Assembly (NCBI GenBank): GCA_051294375.1
Contig: CM119265.1
Coordinates: forward strand, 28,743,359-28,807,358
Direction of reading: 5' to 3'
DNA: 64,000 nt
DNA from: Paraspadella gotoi
Taxonomy: Eukaryota; Chaetognatha
Each line of letters opens with the position of its first letter. The first letter of the stretch is position 1. Below are positions 1-10,033 of this stretch, piece after piece. The position numbers were made by a program, and so were the translations under genes. Below the pieces are notes generated by a model. It did no database searches and was not told the origin of the DNA. It worked only from the letters and a program-made list of their open reading frames with translations.

Positions 1-283
1 TTTGGGTTACGTAATTTGACGTCAGTGTCAGATTTTGTGGTTGACGACAATCTTTTGCAAAGTTTTTTTAATTGTATTTTAATTTTTTAATTGTTAATTG
101 TTATTTGTTAATTGGTTAATTGTAATTGTTTAATTTTGTAATTTAATTATTTTAATTTTAATTTTTAATTTTTAATTTTAATTTTTAATTTTTAATTTTA
201 ACTCTTAAATTAGTAAATTCTTGAATTTTAAATTTAGATTGTTTTGATATTTTAAAATGAATTAAAACCAGTTGACAATCCTC
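1..283 (+). repeat. Direct repeat R1, copy 1 (CRE-like head, AT-rich tail)
   Basis: Starts with a palindromic TGACGTCA (17-24) and a nearby GGTTGACGAC, followed by a long T/A-rich tail with the TTTTTAA unit (about 130-210). It ends in AAAATGAATTAAAAC. The same order of elements recurs at 2343-2668, so this is a diverged duplicate and not unique sequence. No coding potential is visible. The TGACGTCA boxes match the CREB/ATF palindrome, but function is not shown. Confidence 0.75.
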
Positions 284-308
284 ATCTTGACATCAAACAT
301 CTCCTCGA

Positions 309-1475
309 TTATAAATTCTCTGCTGCGAAAATTGAAAGGGAAAGGATCGCGTCCTCACTTCGCGAGATGAACGGAATTCCTGATTTTATATTGATTTTGA
401 TGAGTGCATAGGAAGAGAGAGAGAGAGAGAGACAGGGGATGAGATAAGAGAGCAGAGACAAGAGGAGAGAGAGAAGAGAGAGAGGAGAGAGAGATGAGAT
501 GAGAGATGAGAGAGAGGAGACGGTTCCGTTTCCGCGGTTATTATTTCCGGTGGACGAGGAGATTGCGCACTCAGTAAAACCTCTTCCGCCTCGGACAATC
601 CCGCCATGCCACCCTTCTCTCCTTGTTAACACCCCGCGCCCGGCGCTTTGTCCTTCTGCTACCTGAGTTTTTAACACCCCTAAGACCCGTTGATTCTATT
701 TCACCACCTTCTCATTCACGCTCCCTTCTCATTACACTCTTAAACCTTTCCAATGCTTTTTTTTGTGTTCTTGTTGTTCGACCGATTTCCTCTCCATTTT
801 TAATTTTCTTTTACAAACCATCCTTCCACCCCGTAAAAACTCTGCTCTCTCTCTCTCTCCTCTCTCTCGTCTCTCTCTCTCTTCTCTCTCTCTCTCTCTC
901 TGCTCTCTTCTCCTCTCTCTCCTTACCCCCCCTCTCTCTCTCTCCTCCCAACCAAAAGAAATGGACGCTGGAATCGAAGAAAATACAAAAAAAAAATTAA
1001 TCTCGACCGAGAGCGTGACGAAGCGATAGTTTTCATTTGACCACGGTCACGTGACACCAAGACGTGGACAGGGCTCGAGCGCGGTGAGAGGTCCCGTTCG
1101 GCCCCCCATGGGGCAGCTGGCCGTGACAAAATCTGACTGGTTCCTGAATAGAAAATTCACGCCGTCTAGAATCACCCCGCCTCACACTTCGACGCCTTCA
1201 CAGTTCGCGTGAAGATGAGAGAAGTGAACTTTGTTATCATTCGCTCACCTCACTTTTTTTCATCTTAACTCGCTGCGAGAAACTCTTTAAGCTCACTTTT
1301 CGGTCGGTCGGGTCGCGTACTGTCTGTCTGTTGTTTCTGTCCCCTAACCCTTATTTGTTAAGACAAAAAAGAAGCGTCAAATCTAAGCAACATTTGTTGG
1401 TTTTTTAAATGAAAACGTATAAACAATAAAAGACGAGAGTTAAAATGCACGCACGCTCGTCGAAGAGTTTATGCT
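309..1475 (+). repeat. Direct repeat R2, copy 1
   Basis: A block of about 1.15 kb that recurs at 4590-5745. Shared landmarks, in order, are a CGAAATTGAAAG-like start, a GA tract (here 412-525), GCACTCAGTA, ATGCCACCCTT, a CT tract (here 842-945), GTGACACCAAGACGTG, ACGCCGTCTAGAATCACC, CAGTTCGCGTGAAGA, GGTCGGTCGG, and a final ATGCACGCA...CTCGTCGAAGA. The copies differ by many small indels. Open frames in it are translations of the CT/GA tracts or differ between copies, so I call no gene. Confidence 0.85.
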
Positions 1476-1665
1476 ATAAGAAGGACTTTTGTACAACCAA
1501 AATGCAGATTTGAGTTCATCAGATTTTAGGGAACCCAAATTAGCTCGCTTACATATGGGAAATCATAAGGGATGAGAAAGTCACTCAGTGCGCCCAAGCA
1601 CAAATCTCTCTTCTTTTTTTTTTTTTTCTGAGGCTTTTAAGTTTTATTTGCCTAAATAATTTCGT

Positions 1666-1905
1666 GTGCAATTGGTACAACCAATATAAAAATTATCCAT
1701 TTCATATAATAAATAAGCTATCTTGCCCCTGACTTTGGACAGGCTTTGGTGGTTTAAGGCCTCCATCACTCTTACAAGATAATGACATAGCAGGTCCCTG
1801 CAAGCTTTCAATCAAGGCTCTCGAACAGTCTCGTTTATTCAATCCCAGAGTACCTGGCTTCCCTAGCAATGAAGTATGTTTAAATTGTATGTGAAATGAG
1901 CTCTT
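1666..1905 (+). repeat. 340-bp satellite family, dispersed partial monomer
   Basis: Begins AATTGGTACAACCAATATAA and carries the family landmarks GCCCCTGACTTTGGACAGG, GGCCTCCATCACTCTTAC, GATAATGACATAGCAGGTCC and GAGTACCTGGCTTCCC. It stops near CAATGAAGT, so only about two thirds of the unit is present. Tandem copies of the unit lie at 31.3-32.6 kb (minus) and 46.1-47.5 kb (plus). There is no oligo-A tail and no A/B box, so it does not look like a SINE. Confidence 0.85.
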
Positions 1906-2095
1906 AGTAGTTGAATAAAATTCATCGCACCACACTCGGCACACTTCTAACCACACGTGACTTCGATCACCCAACCACACAACGACTCACAATTCACAAT
2001 TCACGTTTTTGATCACGTGACTTTTCTCCCTTCAAAGCGACGACGATTTTCTCGAAGCTTTTGATCCTTTGACAAGAATTGGATGTCCCGCGTTG

Positions 2096-2126
<31 letters not shown>

Positions 2127-2342
2127 NNNNNNNNNNNNNNNNNNNNNNNNNNNNNNNNNNNNNNNNNNNNNNNNNNNNNNNNNNNNNNNNNNNNNNNNNN
2201 NNNNNNNNNNNNNNNNNNNNNNNNNNNNNNNNNNNNNNNNNNNNNNNNNNNNNNNNNNNNNNNNNNNNNNNNNNNNNNNNNNNNNNNNNNNNNNNNNNNN
2301 NNNNNNNNNNNNNNNNNNNNNNNNNNNNNNNNNNNNNNNNNN
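2127..2342. other. Assembly gap (216 N)
   Basis: The gap follows a (GA)n tract (2100-2126) and is followed by R1 copy 2. The microsatellite probably caused the break. Confidence 0.99.
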
Positions 2343-2668
2343 TTATTTGACGCCAAATCTTTGGTTGACGTAATTTGACGTCAGTCTCAGATTTTCTGGT
2401 TGACGTCAAATCTTTGACTGCAAAGTTTTTTTTAATTGTTAATTGTTAATTTTTAATTTTTAATTTTTAATTTTTAATTTTTAATTTTTAATTTTTAATT
2501 TTTAATTTTTAAATTTTAATTTTTAATTTTTAATTTTTAATTTTTAATTTTTAATTTTTAATTTTTAATTTTTAATTTTTAATTTTTAGTTTTTAACTCT
2601 AAATTATAAATTATTAAATTATAATTTTGTATATTTTAAAATGAATTAAAACATTGACAATCAGATCA
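2343..2668 (+). repeat. Direct repeat R1, copy 2, with CRE-like cluster
   Basis: Contains TGACGTAA (2366-2373) and TGACGTCA (2376-2383 and 2401-2408) in a short internally repeated head built on GGTTGACGT. A long T/A tail follows, then the AAAATGAATTAAAAC end shared with 1-283. The copy here has more CRE-like boxes and a longer heptamer tail than copy 1. Confidence 0.75.
2445..2600 (+). repeat. Heptanucleotide array (TTTTTAA)n
   Basis: About 20 nearly perfect copies of the 7-bp unit TTTTTAA, with occasional one-base slips. It is the expanded tail of R1; copy 1 has a shorter version at about 130-210. Confidence 0.9.
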
Positions 2669-3245
2669 TTGCGATCTGAAACCATGCCAAACAGCGCTCC
2701 ACCGTACTGAAATGCGATGTCTTGTTACGACAACGTAAAATCTACGAACTTCAATAATTACCATCTTATCTTGATCTGCATATAGTTAGTATGAAGCTGT
2801 ACTTTCACTTTAAAAAACGGTAGTCATGCAAGTTATCTCCTTCTTATCAACTTATGAACCCTTCCGCAGGTCAAATTTCTAATGAGTTAAAAATGACGAG
2901 TAAGACCATGATTCATCTTCCAATGATTGTTTATTTTAATCGGCATTAAATGCGTATTTCTAGATATAAGTTATCTGTATTCGACGCAATGTTTTTAAAT
3001 GGTATAGATGCATTTTTAAAGATGCGAATTCCCTGCATAAAGAAATCTTTCACGTCATTTTAGACTTTACAATAAAAGTGTTTTAGGTTAGACGCCCACA
3101 TTATAGCTGATCTACAATTCATTTTTTATCTTAATACGCTTTCCGCGGATTCTTTTCTTCCACATCTCTCTTCTTCTCATTATCTTTATATTTTCCCTCT
3201 TCACTCTTATCCTCGCGCCGTAAGGACTTTTCTCCTACTCTGGTC
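2669..3245. other. Unassigned AT-rich stretch
   Basis: Mixed AT-rich DNA without a repeat match elsewhere in the window and without an open frame of note. I see no feature. It starts the roughly 1.9-kb segment present between R1 and R2 in the second copy but absent from the first. Confidence 0.6.
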
Positions 3246-3550
3246 CAGCTTGCCATTTTTTTGGCCCCTACGCGTGTTTTCTGACACTGCATGCACTATT
3301 CCCCTCACATTTTTTCTCTCCTCTCTCTCTTTCCCTTTTCTTTTCCCGACTCTTTTCTTTACCCAATTTTCCCATCTCATTTCCTACCTTGTTATTTGGT
3401 CTTCACTGATTTTTTCTAGCCCATTTGCCCTTCTTTTTTTTCGCCTTTCGCCACTGCTTCTTTTATTCTCTCCTCTTCTCTTCTTTGCTTTGTTTTGCGC
3501 ACTTGTCGTCTTCTATCTCCCTCTCTGCCTCACATACGTTATCTTTTATT
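3246..3550 (+). repeat. Pyrimidine-rich low-complexity tract
   Basis: Strongly C+T-biased with TTTCCC/CTCTTTTC motifs but no fixed period. The 100-residue plus-strand frame across it (3250-3552) is mostly F, L, S and P, the usual product of a pyrimidine tract, so I do not call it a gene. Confidence 0.6.
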
Positions 3551-3681
3551 GAGTTCGCTAATCATCATGATAGAATAATATATTAAAAATGTCCATTATT
3601 ATAGTTTAATAGAATAATACTAACTTGGTAGGCGCGTGATTTTTTTCTTTTCAATTTTGGGATTGCCTACGCAAATTTAGT

Positions 3682-3736
3682 AAAATCGACAGCCAGATTT
3701 TTGCGGAAAAAATTTTCCGCAAAATCTGTCGATTTT
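3682..3736. repeat. Near-perfect 24-bp inverted repeat (hairpin)
   Basis: Left arm AAAATCGACAG, then CC, then AGATTTTTGCGGAAAA. The right arm is TTTTCCGCAAAATCT followed by GTCGATTTT. The arms pair throughout except for the CC bulge and one extra T, and the loop is about 2-4 nt. It stands alone in AT-rich DNA. It could be a folded miniature transposon end, a cruciform, or an RNA hairpin if transcribed. Confidence 0.85.
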
Positions 3737-3739
3737 GGA

Positions 3740-4589
3740 GAAAAACAAAGGTCCTGACTGCTTCCAGTGGATTAAAACAGGAAGCGGTTTTTTTTTTTTA
3801 TTATATACAAAGGTCAGTAATGTACCGCTCATGGCTTTTAAAAACTCAATAAATGAGGTTGAAAATATTTTCTTTTCTCATTTTTTTAAAAAAGTCAAAA
3901 ATAAATGCAAGTCACAAAAAGTCACAGGATTAAAAAGAACGTGCTTTACAAAAATTATTGTGGCTGTAAAAACCAGAAAAGTTTTTTTGAATAATTTCTA
4001 TAAAGGTTGTTAAAAGCTTATTCATATAGGCTAATATTTTCTGATTAATTTCGAACCCAATTCTTGATTCTATTTTTGTTTAAGCAAATTATGGAATTAA
4101 AGACTGGAAACTCCACAACTTTTATGACCGACTTGTTAAGCCTTTAAAATTAAATTCATGAGGCAAAGCTATTAAATTGAATTTTAAGGCTAATAAATTT
4201 ACCACTGCATGAGGTAAAAGTGAAGATAAGTGAAAAAGAACGGATTTCGCATAAGTAAAATATTTAATTATCAACTTTTCCTTGGCATTCAAATGCAGAA
4301 CGCTCGTAATTAAAAATGGACACGAAAATGGACATAACCTAATTTTTTTTTGGCTAAAGTTGCTGAAAATGGTACTATTTTTACATCAATTAGATATACG
4401 GTGTGGAGATGTTTTACAAAGCGCAATCCTTCCTTTCAGCACTAAATTTTGGTGTTTGCTGGTTAACAAAGTTAATCAACATTGTAAGTAACAACTGAAT
4501 CAATAAGTGGAAAGGAGATCGTTTTTTCGCCTTAATGGCAACGTTTGATAACGCGGAAATCCCAAAATCTGCACTCATGCTAAAAATTC
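3740..4589. other. Unassigned AT-rich stretch, no gene recognised
   Basis: AT-rich DNA without simple repeats. Two short frames (3735-4013, 92 residues, Lys/Phe-rich; 4282-4491, 69 residues) have less biased composition than most frames in the window. They match no family I recognise and have no supporting signals, so I call no gene. Confidence 0.5.
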
Positions 4590-5745
4590 CATCAGCACGC
4601 GAAATTGAAAGAAAAGAAAATCAGAGTCAGTTCCACTCGCCGAGATGAAAGGCGGAAATCCTGAATTTTTACATTGAGTTGATGAGGTGCCCGAGAAGAG
4701 GAGAAGAGGAGAAGAGAGAGAGAGAAGAGATGAGAGGAGAGGAGAAGAGAGAGAGAGAGGAGAGAAGGAGACGAGAGTAGAAGGATCCGAGTTGACACGC
4801 TTTACCGCGGATTTTTTAGTTTCGCCGGTAGGACGATGTAGATTCAGCACTCAGTAGAGAACCTCTTTCCCTCTCGACAATCCGCGAATATGCCACCCTT
4901 TTGCTCTCCTTTAAGGAACACTCCGCTCCCGCCGCTTGCTCCTCTCTCACTACTTGATTTTAACAACCGCGCTAACACCCCTTGAATGTCTATTCACCCA
5001 CCTCGTGCTAAACACTCCCTTATTCTTCTCACTCGTCACATGACGACCGCTTTAAGTAGCCTTTCACAAATACCTTTTTTTTTGTTTTCGACGATTTCCC
5101 TTCCATATTTTACATTTAATTCTTTTTACAACCATTCCGTTCCACCAGTAAATCTCGTGCTCTCATCTCATCTCGCTCTCTCCTCTATCTCTCTCGGCTC
5201 ATCTCGTCTCTCTGCTCTCTCTCGTCTCTCTTCTCGCTCACTCGCTCTCTCTTCTCCTCATCTCTCTCCCTCGCAAGGCGTGAATCGGAATATGAAAAAA
5301 ATAAAAATATAACTCTCGACCGGAGAGCGTGAGCGGGTGAAGCAATTTCAATTGGCGCACGGGCGACGTGACACCAAGACGTGACAGGGCTCAGCGGTGA
5401 GAGTCCCCGTCGTGGCGCAGGGCCGTGACAACTGACCCGGTTCCTGAATAGAAAATTCACGCCGTCTAGAATCACCCGCCTCACACTTCGACGCTTCACA
5501 GTTCGCGTGAAGAGAGAGAAGTGAACTTTGATTCATTCGCTCACCTCACTTTTTTTCATCTTACTCGCGGAGAAACTCTTTAAGTCACTTTTCGGTCGGT
5601 CGGTCGGTATGTCTGTCTGTTGTTCTGTCCCCCTAACCCTTATTTGTTAAGACAAAAAAAGAAGCTCAAATCTAAGCAACATTTTTGTTTTTAAAGAAAA
5701 CTATAAACAATAAAAGACGAGATTAAAAATGCACGCAGCGCTCGT
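4590..5745 (+). repeat. Direct repeat R2, copy 2
   Basis: Diverged duplicate of 309-1475 with the same landmark order. GA tract 4695-4775, CT tract 5158-5270, then GTGACACCAAGACGTG and ACGCCGTCTAGAATCACC, ending in ATGCACGCAGCGCTCGTCG. After that the copies diverge: this one enters ATATATGG and a pyrimidine tract. The copies differ mostly by small indels, as expected of old duplicates or uncorrected long-read consensus. Confidence 0.85.
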
Positions 5746-5814
5746 CGAAGATATATGGAAATATATATGGGATAAAAAAGTTACTGAGGCGCAACACAAT
5801 ATTAGAATTTCTGT

Positions 5815-5902
5815 TCTTATTTTTATACTCTATTCTATTCTATTCTCTTCTATTATATTCTATTCACTTAGTCTATCCTTTCTCTATTTTATTTTTATCT
5901 CT

Positions 5903-5939
<37 letters not shown>
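5815..5939 (+). repeat. (TATTC)n-like then (CT)n tract up to a gap
   Basis: A degenerate TATTC/TATTCTC tract (5826-5870) is followed by a perfect (CT)n run (5909-5939) that runs into the N gap at 5940. Confidence 0.85.
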
Positions 5940-6175
5940 NNNNNNNNNNNNNNNNNNNNNNNNNNNNNNNNNNNNNNNNNNNNNNNNNNNNNNNNNNNNN
6001 NNNNNNNNNNNNNNNNNNNNNNNNNNNNNNNNNNNNNNNNNNNNNNNNNNNNNNNNNNNNNNNNNNNNNNNNNNNNNNNNNNNNNNNNNNNNNNNNNNNN
6101 NNNNNNNNNNNNNNNNNNNNNNNNNNNNNNNNNNNNNNNNNNNNNNNNNNNNNNNNNNNNNNNNNNNNNNNNNNN
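5940..6175. other. Assembly gap (236 N)
   Basis: Bordered by (CT)n on the left and CT-rich sequence on the right (6176-6330). Confidence 0.99.
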
Positions 6176-6433
6176 AAACTCCCTCTTCCTCTCTCTCCTC
6201 TCTTTCACTACTTCCTTTTCCTCTCTATTCTTGTTCTTTCTCTCCCTCCACATCCGTCACGTTCTCTCTCCCCTTCCCCTTCTTCACACCCCTCCCTCCC
6301 TCTCTCCCTCTTTCTCCCTCCCCTTCTTCCTCCCGAAAGAACGAATGTAAAAAGCGACGTAAAACTCGGATTTGATCGACGTAAAAACCGAATCACGTGA
6401 CGAATCGCGGGTGACTCATTCGTCTCTCTCTCT

Positions 6434-6631
6434 NNNNNNNNNNNNNNNNNNNNNNNNNNNNNNNNNNNNNNNNNNNNNNNNNNNNNNNNNNNNNNNNNNN
6501 NNNNNNNNNNNNNNNNNNNNNNNNNNNNNNNNNNNNNNNNNNNNNNNNNNNNNNNNNNNNNNNNNNNNNNNNNNNNNNNNNNNNNNNNNNNNNNNNNNNN
6601 NNNNNNNNNNNNNNNNNNNNNNNNNNNNNNN
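6434..6631. other. Assembly gap (198 N)
   Basis: Bordered on both sides by TCTCTC. Confidence 0.99.
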
Positions 6632-6724
6632 TCTCTATCCCTCCCTCCCCCACTTCGATCTAATCAGCATTTCAAAGGAGCCCAACGTGAAAATCGATAA
6701 AAGAGAAAAAAAGGTTGGGGGAGG

Positions 6725-6985
6725 AAGTTTGGAGAAAAGGGGAAAGAAAATGAGAGAAAAAGTTGTAAAAAATGGGGAGAAAATGAGAGAAAATTAAAGA
6801 AAATGAGAGAAAATGAAAGAATATGAAAGAAATTTTTTTGAGAAAATGGAGAAAAAAATGAAAGAAAATGGGAGTAAATGAAAGAAAATGAGAAAAAATG
6901 AAAGAAAATAAGAGAAAATGAAAGAACATGAGAAAAAATGAAAGAAAATGAGAGAAAATGAGGAAAAATGGAAATAAAAGAGTAA
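6725..6985 (+). repeat. Decamer array with phased A-tracts
   Basis: About 25 copies of a 10-bp unit, AAATGARAGA, alternating AAATGAAAGA and AAATGAGAGA so that a 20-bp dimer is also visible. From 6840 to 6980 the register is nearly exact. A-tracts repeated once per helical turn are known to bend DNA, so intrinsic curvature is likely. The minus-strand frames over it are Phe/Ser-rich translations of the array. Confidence 0.9.
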
Positions 6986-7138
6986 AGTTGAGAATAAATT
7001 GGCGAAAGCAAGACACTTAATTTTACTTGAATTTTTACTTAGTAAATTCACAGATATTCTCCGAAATAAACATTTTACTTTCTCCTATTCACTCATACCA
7101 ATTTATGCAGGCTTAATCCAACAACTAATTCCCTTCGT

Positions 7139-7139
<1 letters not shown>

Positions 7140-7190
<51 letters not shown>
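7140..7190 (+). repeat. (CT)n microsatellite
   Basis: Perfect TCTC run of about 50 bp. Confidence 0.97.
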
Positions 7191-7193
<3 letters not shown>

Positions 7194-7262
7194 CCCTTTC
7201 CCCCTATCCATCGCCCTCCATTCATCGTGAACTGAAAACCGAGTGACGCTTCACCGATAAAC

Positions 7263-7320
7263 CCATCGCGTTCGCGTTCAAATCGCATTCACTCATCGCG
7301 TTCAACCATCGCGTTCACGG
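7263..7320 (+). repeat. Short tandem repeat CATCGCGTTCA
   Basis: Four imperfect copies of (A/C)ATCGCGTTCA or ATCGCATTCA at about 15-17-bp spacing, in otherwise unassigned sequence just upstream of the half-site cluster at 7469-7506. Confidence 0.7.
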
Positions 7321-7468
7321 TCTCCTGTGATTGTGATTCGAGGATCACCATCCGGTCGTGACGAGGAAAATAGTCTCTTCACCAAGAAACACAATCAATA
7401 ATCATTTTCTTCATTATTTGTAAAATCGAATGATTCACAATTGGAATTCACCAATGTTGATTTGGCCC

Positions 7469-7506
7469 AGGTCATTTCAAGGTCAATCAAGGTCATTTCA
7501 AGGTCA
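7469..7506 (+). promoter_or_regulatory. Cluster of four AGGTCA half-sites (three TCAAGGTCA)
   Basis: AGGTCA starts at 7469, 7480, 7490 and 7501, with intervals of 11, 10 and 11 bp. The last three are the extended form TCAAGGTCA (7477-7485, 7487-7495, 7498-7506). TCAAGGTCA is the known monomer site of FTZ-F1/SF-1 and ERR-type nuclear receptors. The one-helical-turn spacing puts all half-sites on the same DNA face. A short degenerate tandem repeat could also produce this; no gene is recognised next to it. Confidence 0.45.
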
Positions 7507-7764
7507 CTTGCTCTTTTCGTCCCATCACTTCACCATTTCTCTTCTGCGTGAAAAACTTCAAGCAAAAACGTGAATTTACTGGAAAAGATTGAGAAATGGC
7601 ATTCCCCACTTATTCAATATTTAGAGCCGTTGGGGAATGGAAAATCGAGATTGACGAATGGCGAAACTGGCATTTGTGAAAAATTGCTGAAAAATGACCA
7701 ATGGCATCAAAATTTGAGTAGGAGATGGAGACAAAGAGAAAGTAGGACATTATTAAAAGTAAAA

Positions 7765-7930
7765 GCGGACAAAGAGGACAAAGCTAAGATTCTGGACGAA
7801 TGAAGGGATAAAGAGGACAAAGTCGATGAAAATAAAAGTGAAGAGAACAAAGATAAAGATGACAAAGATAATTAGGACAAAGCTAATGGTGACAAAGAGA
7901 AATATGATAAAGACAAAGAGAACAACGATG
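7765..7930 (+). repeat. Degenerate GACAAAG array
   Basis: Repeated (G/A)GACAAAG and AAGATAAAGAT motifs every 12-18 bp with little fixed register. The frames on both strands across it are low complexity (Lys/Thr/Met-rich on plus, Phe/Val/Ile-rich on minus). Confidence 0.7.
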
Positions 7931-7990
7931 ATAAAGAAGACTCTGTCTATTGAATCAAGGGCGAAAGTTCGTCGCTCTCTCGGAGGGGAA

Positions 7991-8023
<33 letters not shown>
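7991..8023 (+). repeat. (GTC)11 microsatellite
   Basis: Perfect CpG-containing trinucleotide run; a second run lies at 8116-8140. Confidence 0.95.
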
Positions 8024-8115
8024 TTCGCCGTTATGGTCCTCGATGAGAGATGACCAAAGATGAAGAGGAGAATGAGCGACATAAAAAGGCTCAGGTGCTT
8101 GTCCTTAGTGACTTT

Positions 8116-8140
8116 CGTCGTCGTCGTCGTCGTCGTCGTC
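8116..8140 (+). repeat. (CGT)8 microsatellite
   Basis: Perfect run, about 95 bp after the previous one. Confidence 0.95.
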
Positions 8141-8194
8141 AGCCCGTCACTCTCCTTATTAATTATTTCTTTCTTTCTTCAAACTTTGTCATCA

Positions 8195-8335
8195 AATTGG
8201 AAAAACAAATATTGGTTTAAGATCTCCATCAAGCTTAAAAGATAATGACATTACTGTTTCACTGTCAAGTTTATAAACTCAAAGAACGCTTGGCTTGCCT
8301 ATCATTGAAGTGATATAATCTATTTTTTACCTGTT
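8195..8335 (+). repeat. Highly diverged satellite monomer
   Basis: Retains TTGGTTTAAGATCTCCATCA, AAAAGATAATGACAT, CTTGGCTTGCCTATCATTGA and GTTATAACTA, in the order of the family unit at 1666-1905. It is much more diverged than the other copies and so probably the oldest in the window. Confidence 0.6.
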
Positions 8336-8546
8336 ATAACTAAATAATTTCTTTTTCTCAATCTTGTCATTATATTTTCTTTCCTCCTTTTTCATCTTCT
8401 CTCTGCTCATGAATGACAACTTCTGGTCAATCGCCTCATTTCTCCGACGTTTAAGTCCACCTCCGTCAAAACCAAAACGACAACAACAACAACATTTTTT
8501 TTTTAAATACGAATTCCAGTAAAAAATAAAGATGGCAGAAGGGGTG

Positions 8547-8632
8547 AGAGTCGTCGTTGTCGTCGTCGTTGTCATCGTCGTTGTCGTCGTCGTTGTCGTC
8601 GTCGTTGTCATCGTCGTTGTAATCGTCGTCTC
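8547..8632 (+). repeat. Compound (GTCGTCGTT)n array
   Basis: A GTC/GTT alternating trinucleotide array with a superimposed 12-bp order (GTCGTCGTTGTC). The minus-strand frame reads DDDN repeats and is not a gene. Confidence 0.9.
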
Positions 8633-8687
8633 CGATGATGCAAACGCCTGGCGTCACGAAACGCCTGTTTTTCATTCACATGTGTAG

Positions 8688-8775
8688 TTTGTCTCTCTCT
8701 TCTCTCTTCTCTCTCTCTCTTCTCTCTCTCTCTCCTTCTCTCTCTCAATATCTCTCGTGCTCTCTCTCTTTGCCA
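8688..8775 (+). repeat. (CT)n-rich tract
   Basis: Interrupted TCTCTC/TTCTCTC tract. Confidence 0.9.
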
Positions 8776-8844
8776 TGGATTTTTTTCCTCCCGCACGAGC
8801 CGTTATTTTAATGTGACGGCCGTTTTTTTCGAGCCTTCTCTCTA

Positions 8845-8912
8845 GTTGGCAAAGGACGAGCGACGAACGACGAACGGACGCGACGACGAGACGCGACGAC
8901 GATCGAAAGTCG
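8845..8912 (+). repeat. Degenerate GACGA tract
   Basis: ACGACGAACGACG-type degenerate array, a short version of the composition seen over 1.1 kb at 25.4-26.5 kb. Confidence 0.75.
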
Positions 8913-8962
8913 GTCACCTGGTGTAGTTTGGTCGCCTTAATTTTCGTCGCCAAAGAAGCTTG

Positions 8963-9037
8963 AGAGAAAGAGAGAGAGAGGAGAAGAGGAGAGAGGAGAG
9001 AGAAGGGAGAGAGAGAGAGACGAGATGAGGAGAAGAG

Positions 9038-9081
<44 letters not shown>

Positions 9082-9082
9082 T
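8963..9082 (+). repeat. (GA)n tract
   Basis: Interrupted GAGAGA tract of about 120 bp with AGAAGAGG breaks. Confidence 0.95.
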
Positions 9083-9670
9083 AAAAGTGGCAATTGATTT
9101 TTTTTTCAAATAGTTTCAAGACTAATTTTTGTTTTCAGTTTTGAAAAACCTTTCTTGAACTAGATTATCATTTTCATATTTTAATATTTATTTAAAAAAA
9201 ATTTAAATAATCTATCGTTTTAAAGTTATATAAATATATCCTTAACCTTTAATATATTTAATAATAATTGAAAATCTTGTATTTTTTACAAATTCAGTTA
9301 GAAGGTAAAAATGATTTATAAAGTTAAAATGGAATGGGTACTCCTCATTAGGGATGATTACAATTTGTAAGGCTACGTCTCAAGTTACGTCGCCCGACAT
9401 TCACGCATTGTGAAATACAGACAGACGGAGATATGCGAGTCACAGACGGACATCCAACGAGTCACGAGAAATATTTTGTTCCGGAATCAGATTCATGAAA
9501 AATTCACTTCTTTGTCTCTTTCATTCACCAAACGATTCTCTCTTCATTCATAACTTATTCGATTTTTTTTGGTCGTCCGACTTCATTTATTAATCATTCA
9601 TCTTTTCTCGTTCATAACTAATTCAGTTCAAATTGACGCCGAGAAAGACGAAAAAAAGAATTTTTCATTG
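9083..9670. other. Unassigned AT-rich stretch
   Basis: AT-rich to about 9350, then mixed sequence with CAGACAGACGGAGA/CACAGACGGACA short repeats (9418-9452). No gene or known element is seen. Confidence 0.5.
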
Positions 9671-9802
9671 AGGAATGAAGAAAAGAAAAGAAAAGAAAAG
9701 AAAAGAAAAGAAAAGAAAAGAAAAGAAAAGAAAAGAAAAGAAAAGAAAAGAAATATCAAGAATAGAAGAATAATATAAATATATATATATATATATATAT
9801 AA
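9670..9802 (+). repeat. (GAAAA)n followed by (AT)n
   Basis: About 16 copies of the GAAAA pentamer (9675-9751), then a (TA)n run at 9777-9801. Confidence 0.95.
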
Positions 9803-9866
9803 TAATAAACTTCTTTAAAAAAATATTCAATAGTTGAATAATTAATCGCTTTTTCTAAACTTTTCT

Positions 9867-10033
9867 TATTCCTTCGTGTCTCATAAAACACCTCTTAGTT
9901 ATTATTTTTTTTGTCTAATTCTTCTATTTATCNNNNNNNNNNNNNNNNNNNNNNNNNATTCCTTCGTCTGTCTCCATTAAAACACCTCCTTAAGTTATTA
10001 TTTTTTTGATACGTAATTCCTTTCTATTCGTTT
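9867..10033. repeat. Same sequence on both sides of a 25-N gap
   Basis: 9867-9932 (ATTCCTTCGTGTCTC ... AACACCTCTTAGTTATTATT) is repeated at 9958-10033 with small indels, separated only by 25 N (9933-9957). This looks like two overlapping contig ends that were not merged. Confidence 0.8.
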
